This document shows, piece by piece, positions 11,424 through 23,209 of a stretch of DNA of 64,000 nucleotides; position 1 is the stretch's first letter, and each line of letters opens with the position of its first letter. Location of the stretch: NCBI GenBank assembly GCA_031002005.1, contig CM061919.1, positions 11,789,687 to 11,853,686 on the forward strand, read 5' to 3'. The position numbers and the translations under genes were made by a program. The stretch comes from Vandiemenella viatica. Its lineage: Eukaryota; Arthropoda; Insecta; Orthoptera; Morabidae. The notes under the pieces are model-generated. The model was not told the DNA's origin, did no database searches, and worked only from the letters and a program-made list of their open reading frames with translations.

Positions 11424-11732
11424 GAAGGGCCGGGCAATAGGCATTGATGCAGGACTCGCAATGAGAACTGAAAGTCAAAAGGATATGTTTGAATGTCTTG
11501 ACCAATTCAACATCCGAACTCCAAAATAGATTAAAATCCGTTAGAAATGTAGTTCCATTGATTGAGGTTGTACGCAAAAATAATTTGCTTTCAGCGAGCA
11601 TGGAAGAATTAAAAATAGCTATTTCCAAAATTAAGTGGTTTTCATGATGAATTATGAGAATCAGAACCTCTCCTGCAAATATGAAAGATGAGAAGACATT
11701 TAAAAGAAGCCTATGTTACCGTTTCAGAAACA
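11101..11732. other. No recognisable gene; poly-A tract
   Basis: Contains a long A run at about 11389-11421 that could mark the 3' tail of a retroposed sequence lying upstream, but I see no source gene. The rest is AT-rich and not coding. Confidence 0.4.
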
Positions 11733-12112
11733 AGGGAGCGTGCATAAACCACGTAGCTCCATTTTGGCCTCCTGTGAACCTCCTCCCCTGCCCCCCCCCT
11801 CCTCCCCCTTAACCACACGTGGCTTTTGCCTCTACCCCCCCTCCCTATCCGCACATAGTACGTAGCTTTTTCCCTTTTGATTCCAGAAGACATTTGGTAC
11901 TGTTTTGCTCTTGTCAGAATATTGTAAATTACATACAGAGATAATTAACTGAGGGGAACAAATATTCACATGCTGTTGTGAGTTCTGTTCCTCAGTTTAA
12001 CTGTGAAAAAAGTTATGAAAAGAAAGCTAAGTGTCCTGACTCGGAACTCCCTCCTTCCCCCACGTAGCCCCCCCCCGGCGGACCGAGCAACGTAGTTTGT
12101 GCACGGTCCCCA
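11733..12112. mobile_element. MITE with ~27-bp inverted ends
   Basis: The left end 'agggagcgtgcataaaccac' and the right end, read on the minus strand, 'ggggaccgtgcacaaactac' pair as imperfect terminal inverted repeats that both run on into 'cgta'. Between them are pyrimidine-rich stretches and further 'cacgtagc'/'gtacgtagc' motifs near both ends. Length about 380 bp, no coding capacity. Insects have many MITEs with a closely similar end, but I do not assign the superfamily. Confidence 0.6.
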
Positions 12113-12929
12113 AATTCTGGGTAAACCAAGAATCTTATGGTCGCCCTAAAATTCTGTACGAGAATTTTCGTATGAGTTGCTATGTGTAAGTGCAGTCTTA
12201 GTAAATGAAAATTAACGAAAAATTACTATATCGCGTGACTGATATCTTATGAACTGGTTATAAATATAATGAATTCAATCCTTTTGTTTTAAACAGTTTT
12301 CCGTTTATTATTCACAACTTGTATTCCTCTAGGAACTACATCGGACTTCTGTAGTATTCGAAGATGCAAGGTTCTTCAGCAATGAATGATTTTAAAGCAA
12401 CCGATCTCTCTCTATGTCGTTAAGCTCTAGCTATAAATTGATATCTCATCTCCATAGTAACCTACATTTCTTTTCTTTAAGAATAAATATATCGATTTTT
12501 GTCTAATCTCAGGGAACAAAAATATGATTTTCTTATGAAATGTTTCTGTTCTGTCACAACTAGGGTAAACAATCTTGCCATGTTGATTACTGAATATGTG
12601 ACAACTCAAAATGTTTATTTTCAGGATTTGACTTCCGAGTTTGCAATTATTGTCTCTGTTAGCAACTGTTAAAGATAGAACGAAGAAATTGTGAAAGATA
12701 TTATTTTTCGTTTATTTATTTTTCAAATGTTATTAAAGTCACAATTTGATTAATAAAAGATTATTTGTAAATAACAATAAATGTTTATTTAGCAATGTTT
12801 TATTAAAATTATCTTTACACTTATAGGATATTATGTTTACTTAATATGAGTTTAAGTTTCCATGGGGTGACACCATTAATAACCGTCCCGGGTGTCACCA
12901 TGCTAGCAAAGCTGATCCGATATACCGTA
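12113..12929. other. No recognisable gene
   Basis: AT-rich sequence with no frame of interest. The right part may be the 3' untranslated end of the LINE that begins on the minus strand at about 12930. Confidence 0.4.
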
Positions 12930-15270
12930 CGCTCGAAGCTTCGCTAAAAGGCGGTTGTGTGACACAGAATCAAAGGCTTTCTGAGAATTTAAAAAAATTG
13001 CATCTATTTGTGAACCTACATCAATAACTTTCATTATGTCGTGTGTAAATAGGGCCAGCTGTGTTTCAAATGATCTTTTTTCCGAAATCCGTGTTGATTT
13101 GTTGTAAGCAAATTATTATCATCTAGAAAGTTCATAATGTTCGAGTACATAATATGTTCCATTACTCTACTACAAAACAGATGTTATAGATATGGATGGG
13201 ACGATAATTTCCAGGATCACTTAGATCACCTTTCTTGAAATCGGAGTTACTTGCGCGATTTTCCAGTCTGAAGGTACTTTTTGCTCTTCTAGTGATTTAC
13301 AGAATATATCAGACAGAAATGGTCCGAATTTCGCCGCATACTCTGAAAATACTTGCCACACTTTAGGAGCTCTGGTGAACAATACCAACTGTATCTATTC
13401 ATAACGAATCCAAGAGTGTATTATCTTTATTTTAATTGTGAATGAATTTAGTTTAAATTACGTTAGCTTAGTAGCGGCTATCATTAACCTGAAATCATGA
13501 ATTAGTACTGGCACAAACTGCTTCTCTTACGTTCAACCAAAATTTCTTTGTGTTAAATGATGCTCTTAGAAAGAGAGTTGCAACGTAGACCATTAAAGAT
13601 CTTACTGATTGCATTTTTATAACGTCATTTGAACTAAGCTATCTAAATCACTACGACACCCGTTCTACTCTAGCATGCGTGCATCCTCCTTTTCTTTTCG
13701 AGTAATGTTTTGACTTCACGAATATACTCGTTGGATCATTCCTTTCATTTATTGTCCTTTTCGGTATATGTATGTCCATTCCTTCCTAAAATATTCCTTC
13801 AAATCGATGCGACCTCTCTTCAACGGTGCCTTTTGTTAACTTGAACATCTGGTAATTATCCCTTTGATATGTTTTAAAACACTCCTTTGAGGCTATATCG
13901 AGTCTGTTCACAATTCATTCTTTTTTCCTTTGTGATCATTTATTATATAACAGTTACAATTACTTCTATGTGATCACTTATTCCTGTGTTCGTTGAAATC
14001 TGACACCACGATGGTTTAGTAATCAGCTGCTCGATGATCTGAGAACAGGTCGAAAATGACTTCAGAAATTATCTTATCCCTGCAACCAGCAACTTGAATG
14101 TAATTGCTCCACTCGGTATAAGGCAGGCTGAAATCACCTCCTATTTTAATAGCACAATCCTGAAAACGACGAAATAGTATCACTTACGAGTACATTGTTT
14201 CTTAAAGCCTCGGAAACATGCGGACGTGGAGACGTCTATGACAGATTTTGATTGAGTTTAATCCATACGACCATATAGACGTCTATTTCATTATATGGAA
14301 GGTATTTAACTTTGAACAATTCTTAAAAATTTCTGCGGAACTTTTATCCGGTTTGAACCAAATATACGTACCGATTACGATATCCACTTCTGTGCTAGTA
14401 ATAACATTACAAATGGAGATATTTGTTACAAACGCTTCTACAAGAAGTTTTAACTGTCGAGATTCTCTTACGCTCCTCCTACCATGCGGTGTTGCATTTG
14501 TTGTGTTTGTCCGTAACTTTATTTCAAGTTCCGGTTCTTGTTCCCAAAGCATAAAATATTTCTTAATGCGCTCCACAAGTCCACACGGCCCCTGTCTTCC
14601 GTGTAGCCGATTCACATATGTATTGCACACGTGACCTGTTCAGGAGAACTCTACACGACATACCCCTGTGGTCCGTGGTTCGGAGAACACGTAAAAATGT
14701 AAGTCCTCTACACCTGTTTGTATTACCAAGTTAGGATTACCGGGTTAGGTAGCCACGACAGAGGCGCATGCGCAGGCGGCCGAACTACCCTTCTGTGTAA
14801 GCAATTTACTTAAACTTTACCAAGTGCGAAGTCGTCCCGTATGCAGCGCGACTCGATGCGAATGCGATGCTTCTTGCTAGTGTTCGATTGTATCAAAAGT
14901 AACGAGTTATGATTCGAAAGTAACGGGTACTGATTGGTTTAGCAACGAATACATACGGGTACAAAATTTCTCGTTACTTTTACAGCTCTATTTTTTAACC
15001 CTGTGGTAAAGACCACTATAGGAAGTTCATATTCTATAACTGCCCCCCCCCCCCAAATACGTCTTTGAACCAGAGCTCCACATCAACGCTATCTACTATG
15101 CTGCAGAAAGTTAGGGCTGCTGATATCTTGAGGCTACTGGCAACAGAGTTCAGCCTTTCAGGAAGAAAGGGTAAACTCCTACCCAAGGCGAAGCATGCAG
15201 ACATGCGCCACGATGCGCAGTTGGCTACACCCTGTCCCCTATTTTTCATCCGCGATGGCTGGTTCCACAT
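12930..15270 (-). pseudogene. CR1-like LINE: ORF1 esterase piece, endonuclease and RT
   Basis: Read on the minus strand this is one 5'-to-3' LINE series. At 15270-15034 a frame with LTFCSIVDSVDVELWF matches the copy at 63.8 kb, where the same region reads VCSIVDRTDCGPLVQS; this resembles the SGNH/esterase ORF1 of CR1-type LINEs. At 14630-14283 an open frame ends EVDIVIGTYIWFKPDKSSAE, the N-terminal AP-endonuclease block. From about 13370 down to 12940 frameshifted pieces read PSDWKIAQVTP, NYRPI, TNQHGF and KAFDSVSH, the fingers and palm of a reverse transcriptase. All frames are broken. A short 'cagaaatggtccga..ttcgccgc' segment of the same LINE recurs at 9958-9990. Confidence 0.65.
14878..14993. 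mobile_element. Small hAT-like MITE
   Basis: A 12-bp perfect inverted pair (aaaagtaacgag near 14896 and ctcgttactttt near 14973) lies just inside 'tagtgttcgattgtatc' on the left and 'acagctcta' on the right, with a second 'aaagtaacgggta' copy inside. Short elements with AGTAACG/CGTTACT ends are common non-autonomous hATs. It lies in the spacer between the LINE endonuclease and ORF1 pieces. Confidence 0.4.
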
Positions 15271-15452
15271 CTCTGATCAGGCGGATAGGACGAATCGTGG
15301 AGGTCAATGTAGGAATGTAGGAAGGCCAACTGAACATTCTCCTCTTGTCATCATATCTGAGCCTTCTCAAAATTTTCCATGAACACGTTTGCTGGTATGG
15401 GTAACGAACTCTTTTTTTTGTTTGTAGAAATCATTGTTCCAGTGAAAATAAG

Positions 15453-15647
15453 TCACATCAGACATTGTATAAAAACGCATCTAAATTCCTCAGTGACTTC
15501 TTTGTCTGTTGTCTCCATTACGTAACTTAGAGGAACGTTTGTAATCAACGTCGTAACATCAAAACTTACTAACAAGCCACTGTCAGGTAAGCTGATCTTA
15601 ATTTTTCGACAAAGTGCGTGGAATGTTTTATATAAGTCGCTGTGCAT
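15453..15647 (-). pseudogene. Penelope-like reverse transcriptase fragment
   Basis: The 64-residue frame contains LPDSGLLVSFDVTTLITNVP. The S-F-D-V-x-x-L-x-T-N-V-P signature is the first catalytic block of Penelope-like element RTs, in which a first Asp binds metal. Only this block remains; the assembly gap begins 77 bp further right, so the 5' part of the element may be hidden. Confidence 0.6.
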
Positions 15648-15723
15648 CCCACCAACGGTTATATTTGCCTGGCAATAAGTTTTGCATAGTAACTGTGCTT
15701 TTTTAAATTGAATTTAATTGCGA

Positions 15724-16723
15724 NNNNNNNNNNNNNNNNNNNNNNNNNNNNNNNNNNNNNNNNNNNNNNNNNNNNNNNNNNNNNNNNNNNNNNNNNNNNN
15801 NNNNNNNNNNNNNNNNNNNNNNNNNNNNNNNNNNNNNNNNNNNNNNNNNNNNNNNNNNNNNNNNNNNNNNNNNNNNNNNNNNNNNNNNNNNNNNNNNNNN
15901 NNNNNNNNNNNNNNNNNNNNNNNNNNNNNNNNNNNNNNNNNNNNNNNNNNNNNNNNNNNNNNNNNNNNNNNNNNNNNNNNNNNNNNNNNNNNNNNNNNNN
16001 NNNNNNNNNNNNNNNNNNNNNNNNNNNNNNNNNNNNNNNNNNNNNNNNNNNNNNNNNNNNNNNNNNNNNNNNNNNNNNNNNNNNNNNNNNNNNNNNNNNN
16101 NNNNNNNNNNNNNNNNNNNNNNNNNNNNNNNNNNNNNNNNNNNNNNNNNNNNNNNNNNNNNNNNNNNNNNNNNNNNNNNNNNNNNNNNNNNNNNNNNNNN
16201 NNNNNNNNNNNNNNNNNNNNNNNNNNNNNNNNNNNNNNNNNNNNNNNNNNNNNNNNNNNNNNNNNNNNNNNNNNNNNNNNNNNNNNNNNNNNNNNNNNNN
16301 NNNNNNNNNNNNNNNNNNNNNNNNNNNNNNNNNNNNNNNNNNNNNNNNNNNNNNNNNNNNNNNNNNNNNNNNNNNNNNNNNNNNNNNNNNNNNNNNNNNN
16401 NNNNNNNNNNNNNNNNNNNNNNNNNNNNNNNNNNNNNNNNNNNNNNNNNNNNNNNNNNNNNNNNNNNNNNNNNNNNNNNNNNNNNNNNNNNNNNNNNNNN
16501 NNNNNNNNNNNNNNNNNNNNNNNNNNNNNNNNNNNNNNNNNNNNNNNNNNNNNNNNNNNNNNNNNNNNNNNNNNNNNNNNNNNNNNNNNNNNNNNNNNNN
16601 NNNNNNNNNNNNNNNNNNNNNNNNNNNNNNNNNNNNNNNNNNNNNNNNNNNNNNNNNNNNNNNNNNNNNNNNNNNNNNNNNNNNNNNNNNNNNNNNNNNN
16701 NNNNNNNNNNNNNNNNNNNNNNN
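15724..16723. other. Assembly gap (1000 N)
   Basis: Exactly 1000 unknown bases, a conventional scaffold gap whose true size is unknown. Reading frames across it are artefacts. Confidence 0.99.
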
Positions 16724-16940
16724 TGTCTCAACAGCGAGGTCTTTAGAGACGGGAAAGGGTGGGGGCAAGGAATGGGAAGGAATTCGGCCATGGCCTTTTT
16801 AAGGAAGCATCCCGGCATTTGCCTGGAGTGATTTGGGAAACCATGGAAAACCCAAATCTGGATGGCCGGACGGGGATTCGAACCGCCGTCCTCCCGAATG
16901 CGAGGCCAGAACGCTATCCGTTACTCCACCACGCTCGGAG
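16724..16940 (-). mobile_element. tRNA-derived SINE, main family, cut by the gap
   Basis: Same family as at 10016-10252 and in the same orientation, with head at 16940 and B box near 16875. Its tail side runs into the assembly gap. Identity to the 10-kb copy is high over the 'ccatggaaaacccaaatctgg' region. Confidence 0.8.
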
Positions 16941-17300
16941 GGGGAGTTGGAGATATGGTGGCTGAAAGTGGTCGACCTGGGGCCCTTTCACATTTCGACC
17001 AAAGACGTGTGTGTCCCTATGTATCACTTTTTAGCTAAAAGTATCCAGCGCAGATCTCTGGTGTTTGTGCGTGGTAGTAGCATATATTCACCGATCGTGC
17101 ACAAAGTTGGCAGAATTGCGGTAGGCGTAGGGGTGTAGGAGATATGATGGTTGAAATTGGTCGACGGAGTGCGTTTTTATACGAGGGTGTGTGAAAGACA
17201 TGTGTGACCCGATATTTCACTTTGCAGCTATAAACAATAGCAGATCATTGATGTTTGTGTGTGGTATTAGCCTTGGGTCTACCATCGCACACTATGCTGG
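16939..17300. repeat. Two diverged ~189-bp tandem units
   Basis: The motifs 'gagatatggtgg..gaaagtggtcgac' (gtcgac at 16971) and 'gagatatgatgg..gaaattggtcgac' (gtcgac at 17160) are 189 bp apart, and 'ttcactttgcagctataa'/'tcactttttagctaaaa' and 'gtttgtgtgtggtattag'/'gtttgtgcgtggtagtag' follow at the same offset. This is a decayed satellite or tandem-repeat piece with no coding function visible. Confidence 0.6.
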
Positions 17301-17414
17301 TTACATGTCAGTAGCGGACAATCAAAATTCTTTATAAACACGAGTGAAGTTGTTATGCTATGAACTAACCCAACAAGAGTTAAAATTCAATAAAACAATC
17401 TATAGTCAATTTTT

Positions 17415-18314
17415 TACAAATTTATTTAATTTATTTATTTATTTAATTCAATTGCAATGGAGCACACGCTCCGGTGGCGATTTCCCTACACACCCAACTT
17501 CCCCCTATCCTATACTCACCTACAATTGCCCTCTACAAATTTTAACTTTAAATCCTTTTAACGTTTTCGGTAGGTTATTCATCATTCGCCTTGGTAACTC
17601 ATTCCAATCCCTGACACCCTTACCTAAAAAAGAAAATCTTCCCACACCCTTGTGCCTGAAATCGAGTGCCAGCTTGTGGTCATGGTCATCTTTTCCCTTC
17701 CATGAACTACTTTTCATACCTACTGCAATATCTTTCCATGCCTCATCGCCAGTATACGCCCTGTACACTCCCATTACCCTCCTCATCCTCCTCCTGTCTT
17801 GCAATGAATCCCATTCCAGCTCCTTTATCATATCTGTCACTGATTGCATTCTGCAATAATTTCCAGAAACAAATCTAGCAGCCCTTCTTTGCACCTTCTC
17901 CAACTCCTGTATTTGATACTCAAAATGTGGGTCCCATACTACACTACCATATTCGAGCAATGGTCTTACCAAAGTTTTGTAACCCAATTCCTTTACTTCT
18001 CTCGTGCATCCCCTCTTCACTCTCTCCAACAAGTGCAGAATTTTGAAACCTTTTCCTACCACCTGTCCAATGTGTCCTACCCAGTTAAGCTTGTTATCAA
18101 ATGTAATTCCAAGATATTTACATTTCAACTCTTCAGCAAGCAATTCTTTCCCCACCTTATATTCATAATTAACCTGAGCATAAACAAAGTTTTTCAACTG
18201 AGGTACATCATTTGGCTCAGATATAAACCATGGATGTAAAGGAAAAAAATTGCACGATTTTACAAAGAAAATAAAAACCAGATCGTTTAGTGAATAGAAT
18301 GTTAGAAAATACAA
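17415..18314 (-). pseudogene. LINE 3' end: RT C-terminal region
   Basis: An uninterrupted 264-residue frame (17520-18314) contains CKYLGITFDNKLNW, VRPLLEYGSVVWDPH, LEKVQRRAARFVSG and FLGKGVRDWNELP, the usual C-terminal order of a Jockey/CR1-type LINE ORF2 after its RT. The catalytic RT part is absent, so the copy is 5'-truncated near 18260; the first ~25 residues of the frame look like flanking DNA. After the stop a short 3' UTR ('gcgtgtgctccattgcaatt') ends in an 'aataaat' tail at 17415-17445. The same 3' end recurs at 42330-42600 (+) and 50135-50520 (-), so this family retrotransposed several times here. The frame is intact, which suggests this is the youngest of the three. Confidence 0.75.
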
Positions 18315-18589
18315 TTACTTTTTAATTAAGGAACCACGCTCAGATATTTTTAAATAGAAGACGTAAATGAGAAATTCAGTATGTATATTAAGCTATTAAA
18401 TATTATTTTGATATATATTGATATATTATTCTGATATATTATTTCCTTTAACAATAAACAAAACAAAAAATCTCATTACAGCTGAATACAAGGAATAAAA
18501 CATTAATGTCGAAAAAAGAGACTTCCCCACAAAGTAAAAATGGTCAAAACACAGTCTCTGAACGTGTTTAAACCGGAAGTTGTCAATCA
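18315..18589. other. No recognisable gene
   Basis: AT-rich spacer between the LINE fragment and the copia relic. Confidence 0.4.
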
Positions 18590-19070
18590 ATAAACAATGT
18601 AATGACTATCATGTAATGACTGTTTAGCAGGAAAAGCTAAGCCACTGCCCTTTGTGACACATACATCAAGCAACTTGAAAAGCGATGGAAACATTTTTGA
18701 ATCTTGTGCATGTAGATCTTATGGGAGCAATCAAAAACTTTGGTGGCAACAGATATGTTCTTAGCATAGTGGATGATGCTAGCAGATATGCTTTCATCAG
18801 AAATATACTGGCTGAAGTTAAAACACGAAAGATTCAGATCGAAAAAGAAACTGGCAAATCTTTAAAGCGAGTTCGAATAGATAATGGACTTGAATTTTGA
18901 TCAAATAACTGGTATATTTTATGTGAGAGTAACGGCACTAAACACGAAAAGACAAAGACGTACAGACCACAGCATAATGTATTAGCAGAGAAAATCAGTA
19001 GGACTCTGATGAACCTAGAGAGAAGTGAAATCAGTAGTAGTAATTTGCCTAAATCAGTCCGTAGGTATAA
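18590..19070 (+). pseudogene. Ty1/copia integrase, first part
   Basis: Plus-strand frames read KAKPLPF, then LNLVHVDLMGAIKNFGGNRY and YVLSIVDDASRYAF, then KSLKRVRIDNGLEF and KTKTYRPQHN, with decay between. These are the first and second catalytic Asp blocks (HVDL and IDNG) of a copia integrase; the catalytic Glu region follows as ISRTLMNLERS. The protein stops abruptly at about 19060 where a LINE was inserted, and resumes at 22585. Confidence 0.75.
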
Positions 19071-22000
19071 CCTCAATTGCCCTACACGTAACCCCTGGGT
19101 GGTGTTAAGAAAGCAACAGCGATAAGATGAGACCGTACTGTCTGAATAGACCTCTCGGCCAAAAGATACACAAAAAGGAGCCAGAAGGTCCTTTTCAGGA
19201 CCCACAAGCTCGTAGAATTGGACCATCTCTACTCATTTGTCAACTGAATATCGAAGAAATAAGTCGAGCTAATGTGAATATCTTTCCAGACTTGCACAGA
19301 AATATGCAGTCAATGTCATTGTGCTCCAAGAAACTCACACAGCAGACGAACAACAGATACAATGGAGAGGGAGAATACCAGGTTTTAAATTAATAGCCTC
19401 GCAATTTATGTCAAGAATGATTTGACAAATTACTATCTCCTGTCAGTAAACTCTGGTAGTGACATTTATACCATCATGGCAAAAGTTGAAAATCTGACGA
19501 TAGTCAATGTGTACAAGCCACTAACTAACCTGAAACTATTTGACCTAACCCTCCTTTTCCACCTCAACAACACCAAACTATAGTACTTCGTGACTTCAAG
19601 TAAACATCACCGCTTGGGCTATGGCAAGAATGACCTTAATGGTGAAATGCTTGAAAGCTGGATGGAAACTGATAATCTGGAATTAATTTATGATGCTAAA
19701 GATCTGCCGACCTTTCATTCAGCTCGATGGTGCATCTGGCATCGCACAGTAGAATCCTTGGATTACACCCACTCTAGCATAAAAGCCTGGTCAGTTATTA
19801 GGAAATTAGACTACTCAATACCTGTGATCAGAAGATCAAAAACTGCCAACAATCTGAATGATTTTTCCAAACATCTATTATCGATTTCAAAAAAAGAACA
19901 CAAAAGATAAACAAAACAAAAGAGATTAAAATTACGCAACAAGAAAAAAGTAGCCCCACAACTTTCTGAATTCTCCATTCCATTCTAAGAAGAAGAAACC
20001 ACAGATGCAATCAAACAAATGAAACTGGGAAAAGCAGCTGGATTTGATGGTATATATCCTGAACTTTTGGCTCACTGTGGAGCTTACCAACTTCTTCTCA
20101 AATACCCTACAAACTTGAAACCTCCCACTGTTAATAAAAAAAAACAAAAATACTAGCCATATTGAAACCAAATAAGGATCCCACAAAAGTGGCAAATTAT
20201 CGACCAATAGCACTTCTAAGTGTCACATACAAACTCCTTGAGCGCCTGATCTACATTAGAATTTCTGTAGTGATCAATAACCACATTCCCATAGAACAAG
20301 CAGGATTTAGGCCAGGGAGAAGTTGTAATGACCAGGTTTTCACTCTCACCTCTCATATTGAAAATGGGTTTGAGAAGAAATCAGTAAGTGTGGTTGCCTT
20401 TTTGGATCTGTCGGCTGCCTGTGACACTGTTTGGCGAGAAGGACTTCTTCTGAAATTTGTGAGTATTATCCCATGTCGAAAACTTACGGAACCACTTAAC
20501 AACATGTTAAGCAATAGATAATTTCAGATATACTCTGATAATGACAGAAGTAGAATATTTATAATAAATGATGGTTTACCCCAAGGATTTGTCTTAGTGC
20601 CCCTCCTATTCAATTTATGTACTTATGATTTTACCGCAAACATCTTCAAGAAAATTTATTTACGCTGATGACATTTGTTTGGTGAACCAGAACCCCAACT
20701 TTTCTGATGCAGAAACAAGTTTATCAGCTGATCTGGAAAAGTTGGGTGACTACTTCAAGAAATGGTGCCTCCATCTAAATCATCAGAAAACAGTAATTTC
20801 AACATTTCATTTACGCAACAGACAAGCACACTATAAACCAGAAGTTAAATTCAAAGGGCAACTCTTGCCGTGTTGCAGCACACCAAAATATATAGGTATA
20901 ACACTGAACAGAACTCTAACCTTCAAACACCATCTCTAAAACGTGGCTGCCAAAGTCAAAACGAGAAATAATATTCTCCAAAGCTTGTAGATACTTCATG
21001 GGTAGCCAGTGCTGACATTCTAAGATCCACAGCCTTAGCTCTGTCATACTGTGTTGCCCATCCTGGATCAATAGTGCCCATACAAAGAAAATGGATGTGT
21101 ACCTCAATCAGGCAATGAGGATAATTTCGGAATGTATTCACAGTACGAACACCATATGGCTTCCAGTGCTACACAACATCTCACCCCCAGCACTAAGAAG
21201 ATCAGAAGCTCTCTTAAAAATCTGGAAAAATATCCTGAAGAACCCTCAGCTGCGTATACATCAAGACATGATTCAAGCAAAACACCAATGCTTGAAATCA
21301 AGGAAACCACCATGGCGCACAGCAATCAACCTTACAGAGTACTCTTTCAACATCAATAAACTGTGGACAACTCAATGGGAGCAGTCATCAGTAGCCAATA
21401 AAAATCTAGTTGAGGACCCCTACATAAGGTTACAAGGTATCGATCTCCCCAGGCGGCAGTGGAGAATAATCAATCGGATTCGAATATTACAAGCCAGATG
21501 CGCCTACTTATTATACAGGGCGTTCGCCGGGAAACGCTACCCACTGTTAGCGCTACAAGGAAGAAACTTCTCCCGGCGAGCGAGCGGTCAGCTTCCGGCA
21601 TTGTTCGACCGTCGGCCGCGGACTATTTCATAATAATTACGCTTCATAAACTTGTATGTGCTAAGCATTTAAATGTGACGTCAGTTGCGGATCAACAGTG
21701 CCATCGTGGACACCCTGCAGTTGCAAAATCTAATCCTAGGCCCCTGGTCTATTTCTGTAATTTTATGCACCACAATTGTTTTGTACGGCTTTAAGTGAAC
21801 TAGCTTTGTTACTTTCGAGGCTGACGTCTTAGATACGCCTGCCTGCTGCCCTAACTGACTTAATGATTTTTTGGGTGATTGTTCTAGTCGAAAAGCGATA
21901 TCGTCAATTTTCTCCTCTGTGAGAATACGGTTGACCGACAGTCTCTTTTTGTTAAAAAATGAACCCGTTTCTCTTACTTTTTTAACCAGACGCAGAATTG

Positions 22001-22584
22001 TTGATTTAGCTGGCAGTAAGGCGCCAGGATATTCGCGACACTTTTTAAACGACTTCTTCTTCACATATAAAGAAATATTCTTTGTTGCAAACTGTAACAT
22101 ACCATAATTTTCTCACACTCAAACACGGTACAGGTTAGTAAGAGTATGAAGCCCCAAACCAGCCAAACCGCAAAGAAATGTTTATTCACAACACTGTTGG
22201 GGCTGCGGAGGTGTTAAACAGTGCGGTGATTCACGGCGCCGTGTGGCGGGAGTTGCTGGCTCCACTGTCCCAGCAAGTTGCCGACGGCAACAGACTGGGA
22301 GGGTAGCGTTTCCCGGCGAACGCCCTGTAAAGTACAAATGGGCCAGGTAGATTCTGCAAATTGTGACTGTGGAGCCACCTTACAGACAATCAATCACATC
22401 GTTTGTGACTGTCCTCTTCGGGCCTACAAGGGAACAATGGCGGAAATACATGATGCGTCGATCAGTGCAGTTGACTGAATTAAAACATTAGATCTCGAGA
22501 AATGAAATTGTACAAGCTTGTGATAAGTAAATTTCCTATTGTGTACCTTGCTAAATAATCATACGATAAATAAATAAGTACATC
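19071..22584 (+). pseudogene. Jockey/I-like LINE inserted in copia
   Basis: In order on the plus strand: endonuclease start (LLICQLNIEEISRAN, 19225), endonuclease middle (ITIVNVYKPLTN-like and GKNDLNGEML), RT blocks NYRPIALLSVTYKLLE and IPIEQAGFRPGRSCNDQVF (20194-20340), FLDLSAACDTVW, then the catalytic FIYADDICLV (20655-20685), YIGITLNRTLTFKHH, and a C-terminal CDCG-x8-H-x4-C zinc-knuckle-like segment (22365-22415) followed by stop and a 'gataaataaataa' tail. The YADD box is kept but stops and frameshifts break every domain. A TA-flanked DNA element (21516-22327) later split the C-terminal part. The whole element interrupts a copia integrase gene. Confidence 0.75.
21516..22327 (-). mobile_element. 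TA-flanked element with HTH/DUF4817-like transposase start, copy 1
   Basis: Perfect 22-bp terminal inverted repeats start CAGGGCGTTCGCCGGGAAAC and are flanked by TA (21514-21515 and 22328-22329), the signature of the Tc1/mariner order. On the minus strand, from the ATG at 22105, the coding part gives [20 protein letters not shown], then [15 protein letters not shown] and [20 protein letters not shown], a two-part helix-turn-helix domain like DUF4817 and the start of IS630-type transposases. The DDE catalytic domain is missing. A second, differently deleted copy lies at 42713-43532. It is 812 bp long, non-autonomous and inserted inside the LINE C-terminal region. Confidence 0.8.
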
Positions 22585-23209
22585 CTGCCGCATATATTTG
22601 GAACCTAGTCACTTACAGTCTCAGCGAAGTTAAAACTCCATATGAATTATGGGTTGGCAGGAAGACAAGTGCCGCCAAGTTTTTGTGCATATTCCTAAAC
22701 AAAAAAGCCACCCAAAACTCTCAGTAAGGGCCAAGAAAGGAATTTTGGTTGAACGCGCAATATCTGGACTTAGGTATAGCATTTGGATGCGAGATACTTG
22801 ACAAGTCGTGGAGCCACGCGATTGTGTATTCATAGGAAGCACATTGATGAAGCAGAAAACATCAATAATCCTTAAGACTCTACCTTTAAACTATTGGATC
22901 GAGAAGACACTAGCCTCTAGTGTTGAGATTCTGGGTAAAAACTCTGAAGAAAATATAATGCTCAATGCTGAAGAAAATATGTCAAGTGGTGGTGAAGAAA
23001 ACTACTTCGAAGGATTTACAGACAGAGAGAGTAAAGAAAAAACATCAGATAAAGTGAATCATAGTGAAGAACAATTAACTCTTCAATTAAAGAATACAGG
23101 ACGACCGAATGGAAGTTTTGCAAAATCTAAAGCAAATCAGCAAAAACAACACAGTATGATTATTCGAGAAAGGTGTTCTATAAAATCAATGAAAGGTGAT
23201 AACGTATAA
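22585..23209 (+). pseudogene. Ty1/copia integrase, second part
   Basis: Continues the gene broken at about 19060: IWNLVTYSLSEVKTPYELWV, then GRKTSAAKF, VHIPKQKSHPKLSVRAKKGI, RYSIWMRDT and VVEPRDCVFIGS, the C-terminal part of a copia integrase. An acidic S/E-rich frame to 23209 then resembles the linker before the RT. One frameshift and a stop are visible near 22650-22700. The downstream RT and RNase H of copia are absent. Confidence 0.7.

Noticed and set aside
15659..16818. Four long open frames of about 340-370 codons
   Set aside because: They are translations of the 1000-N assembly gap and have no content.
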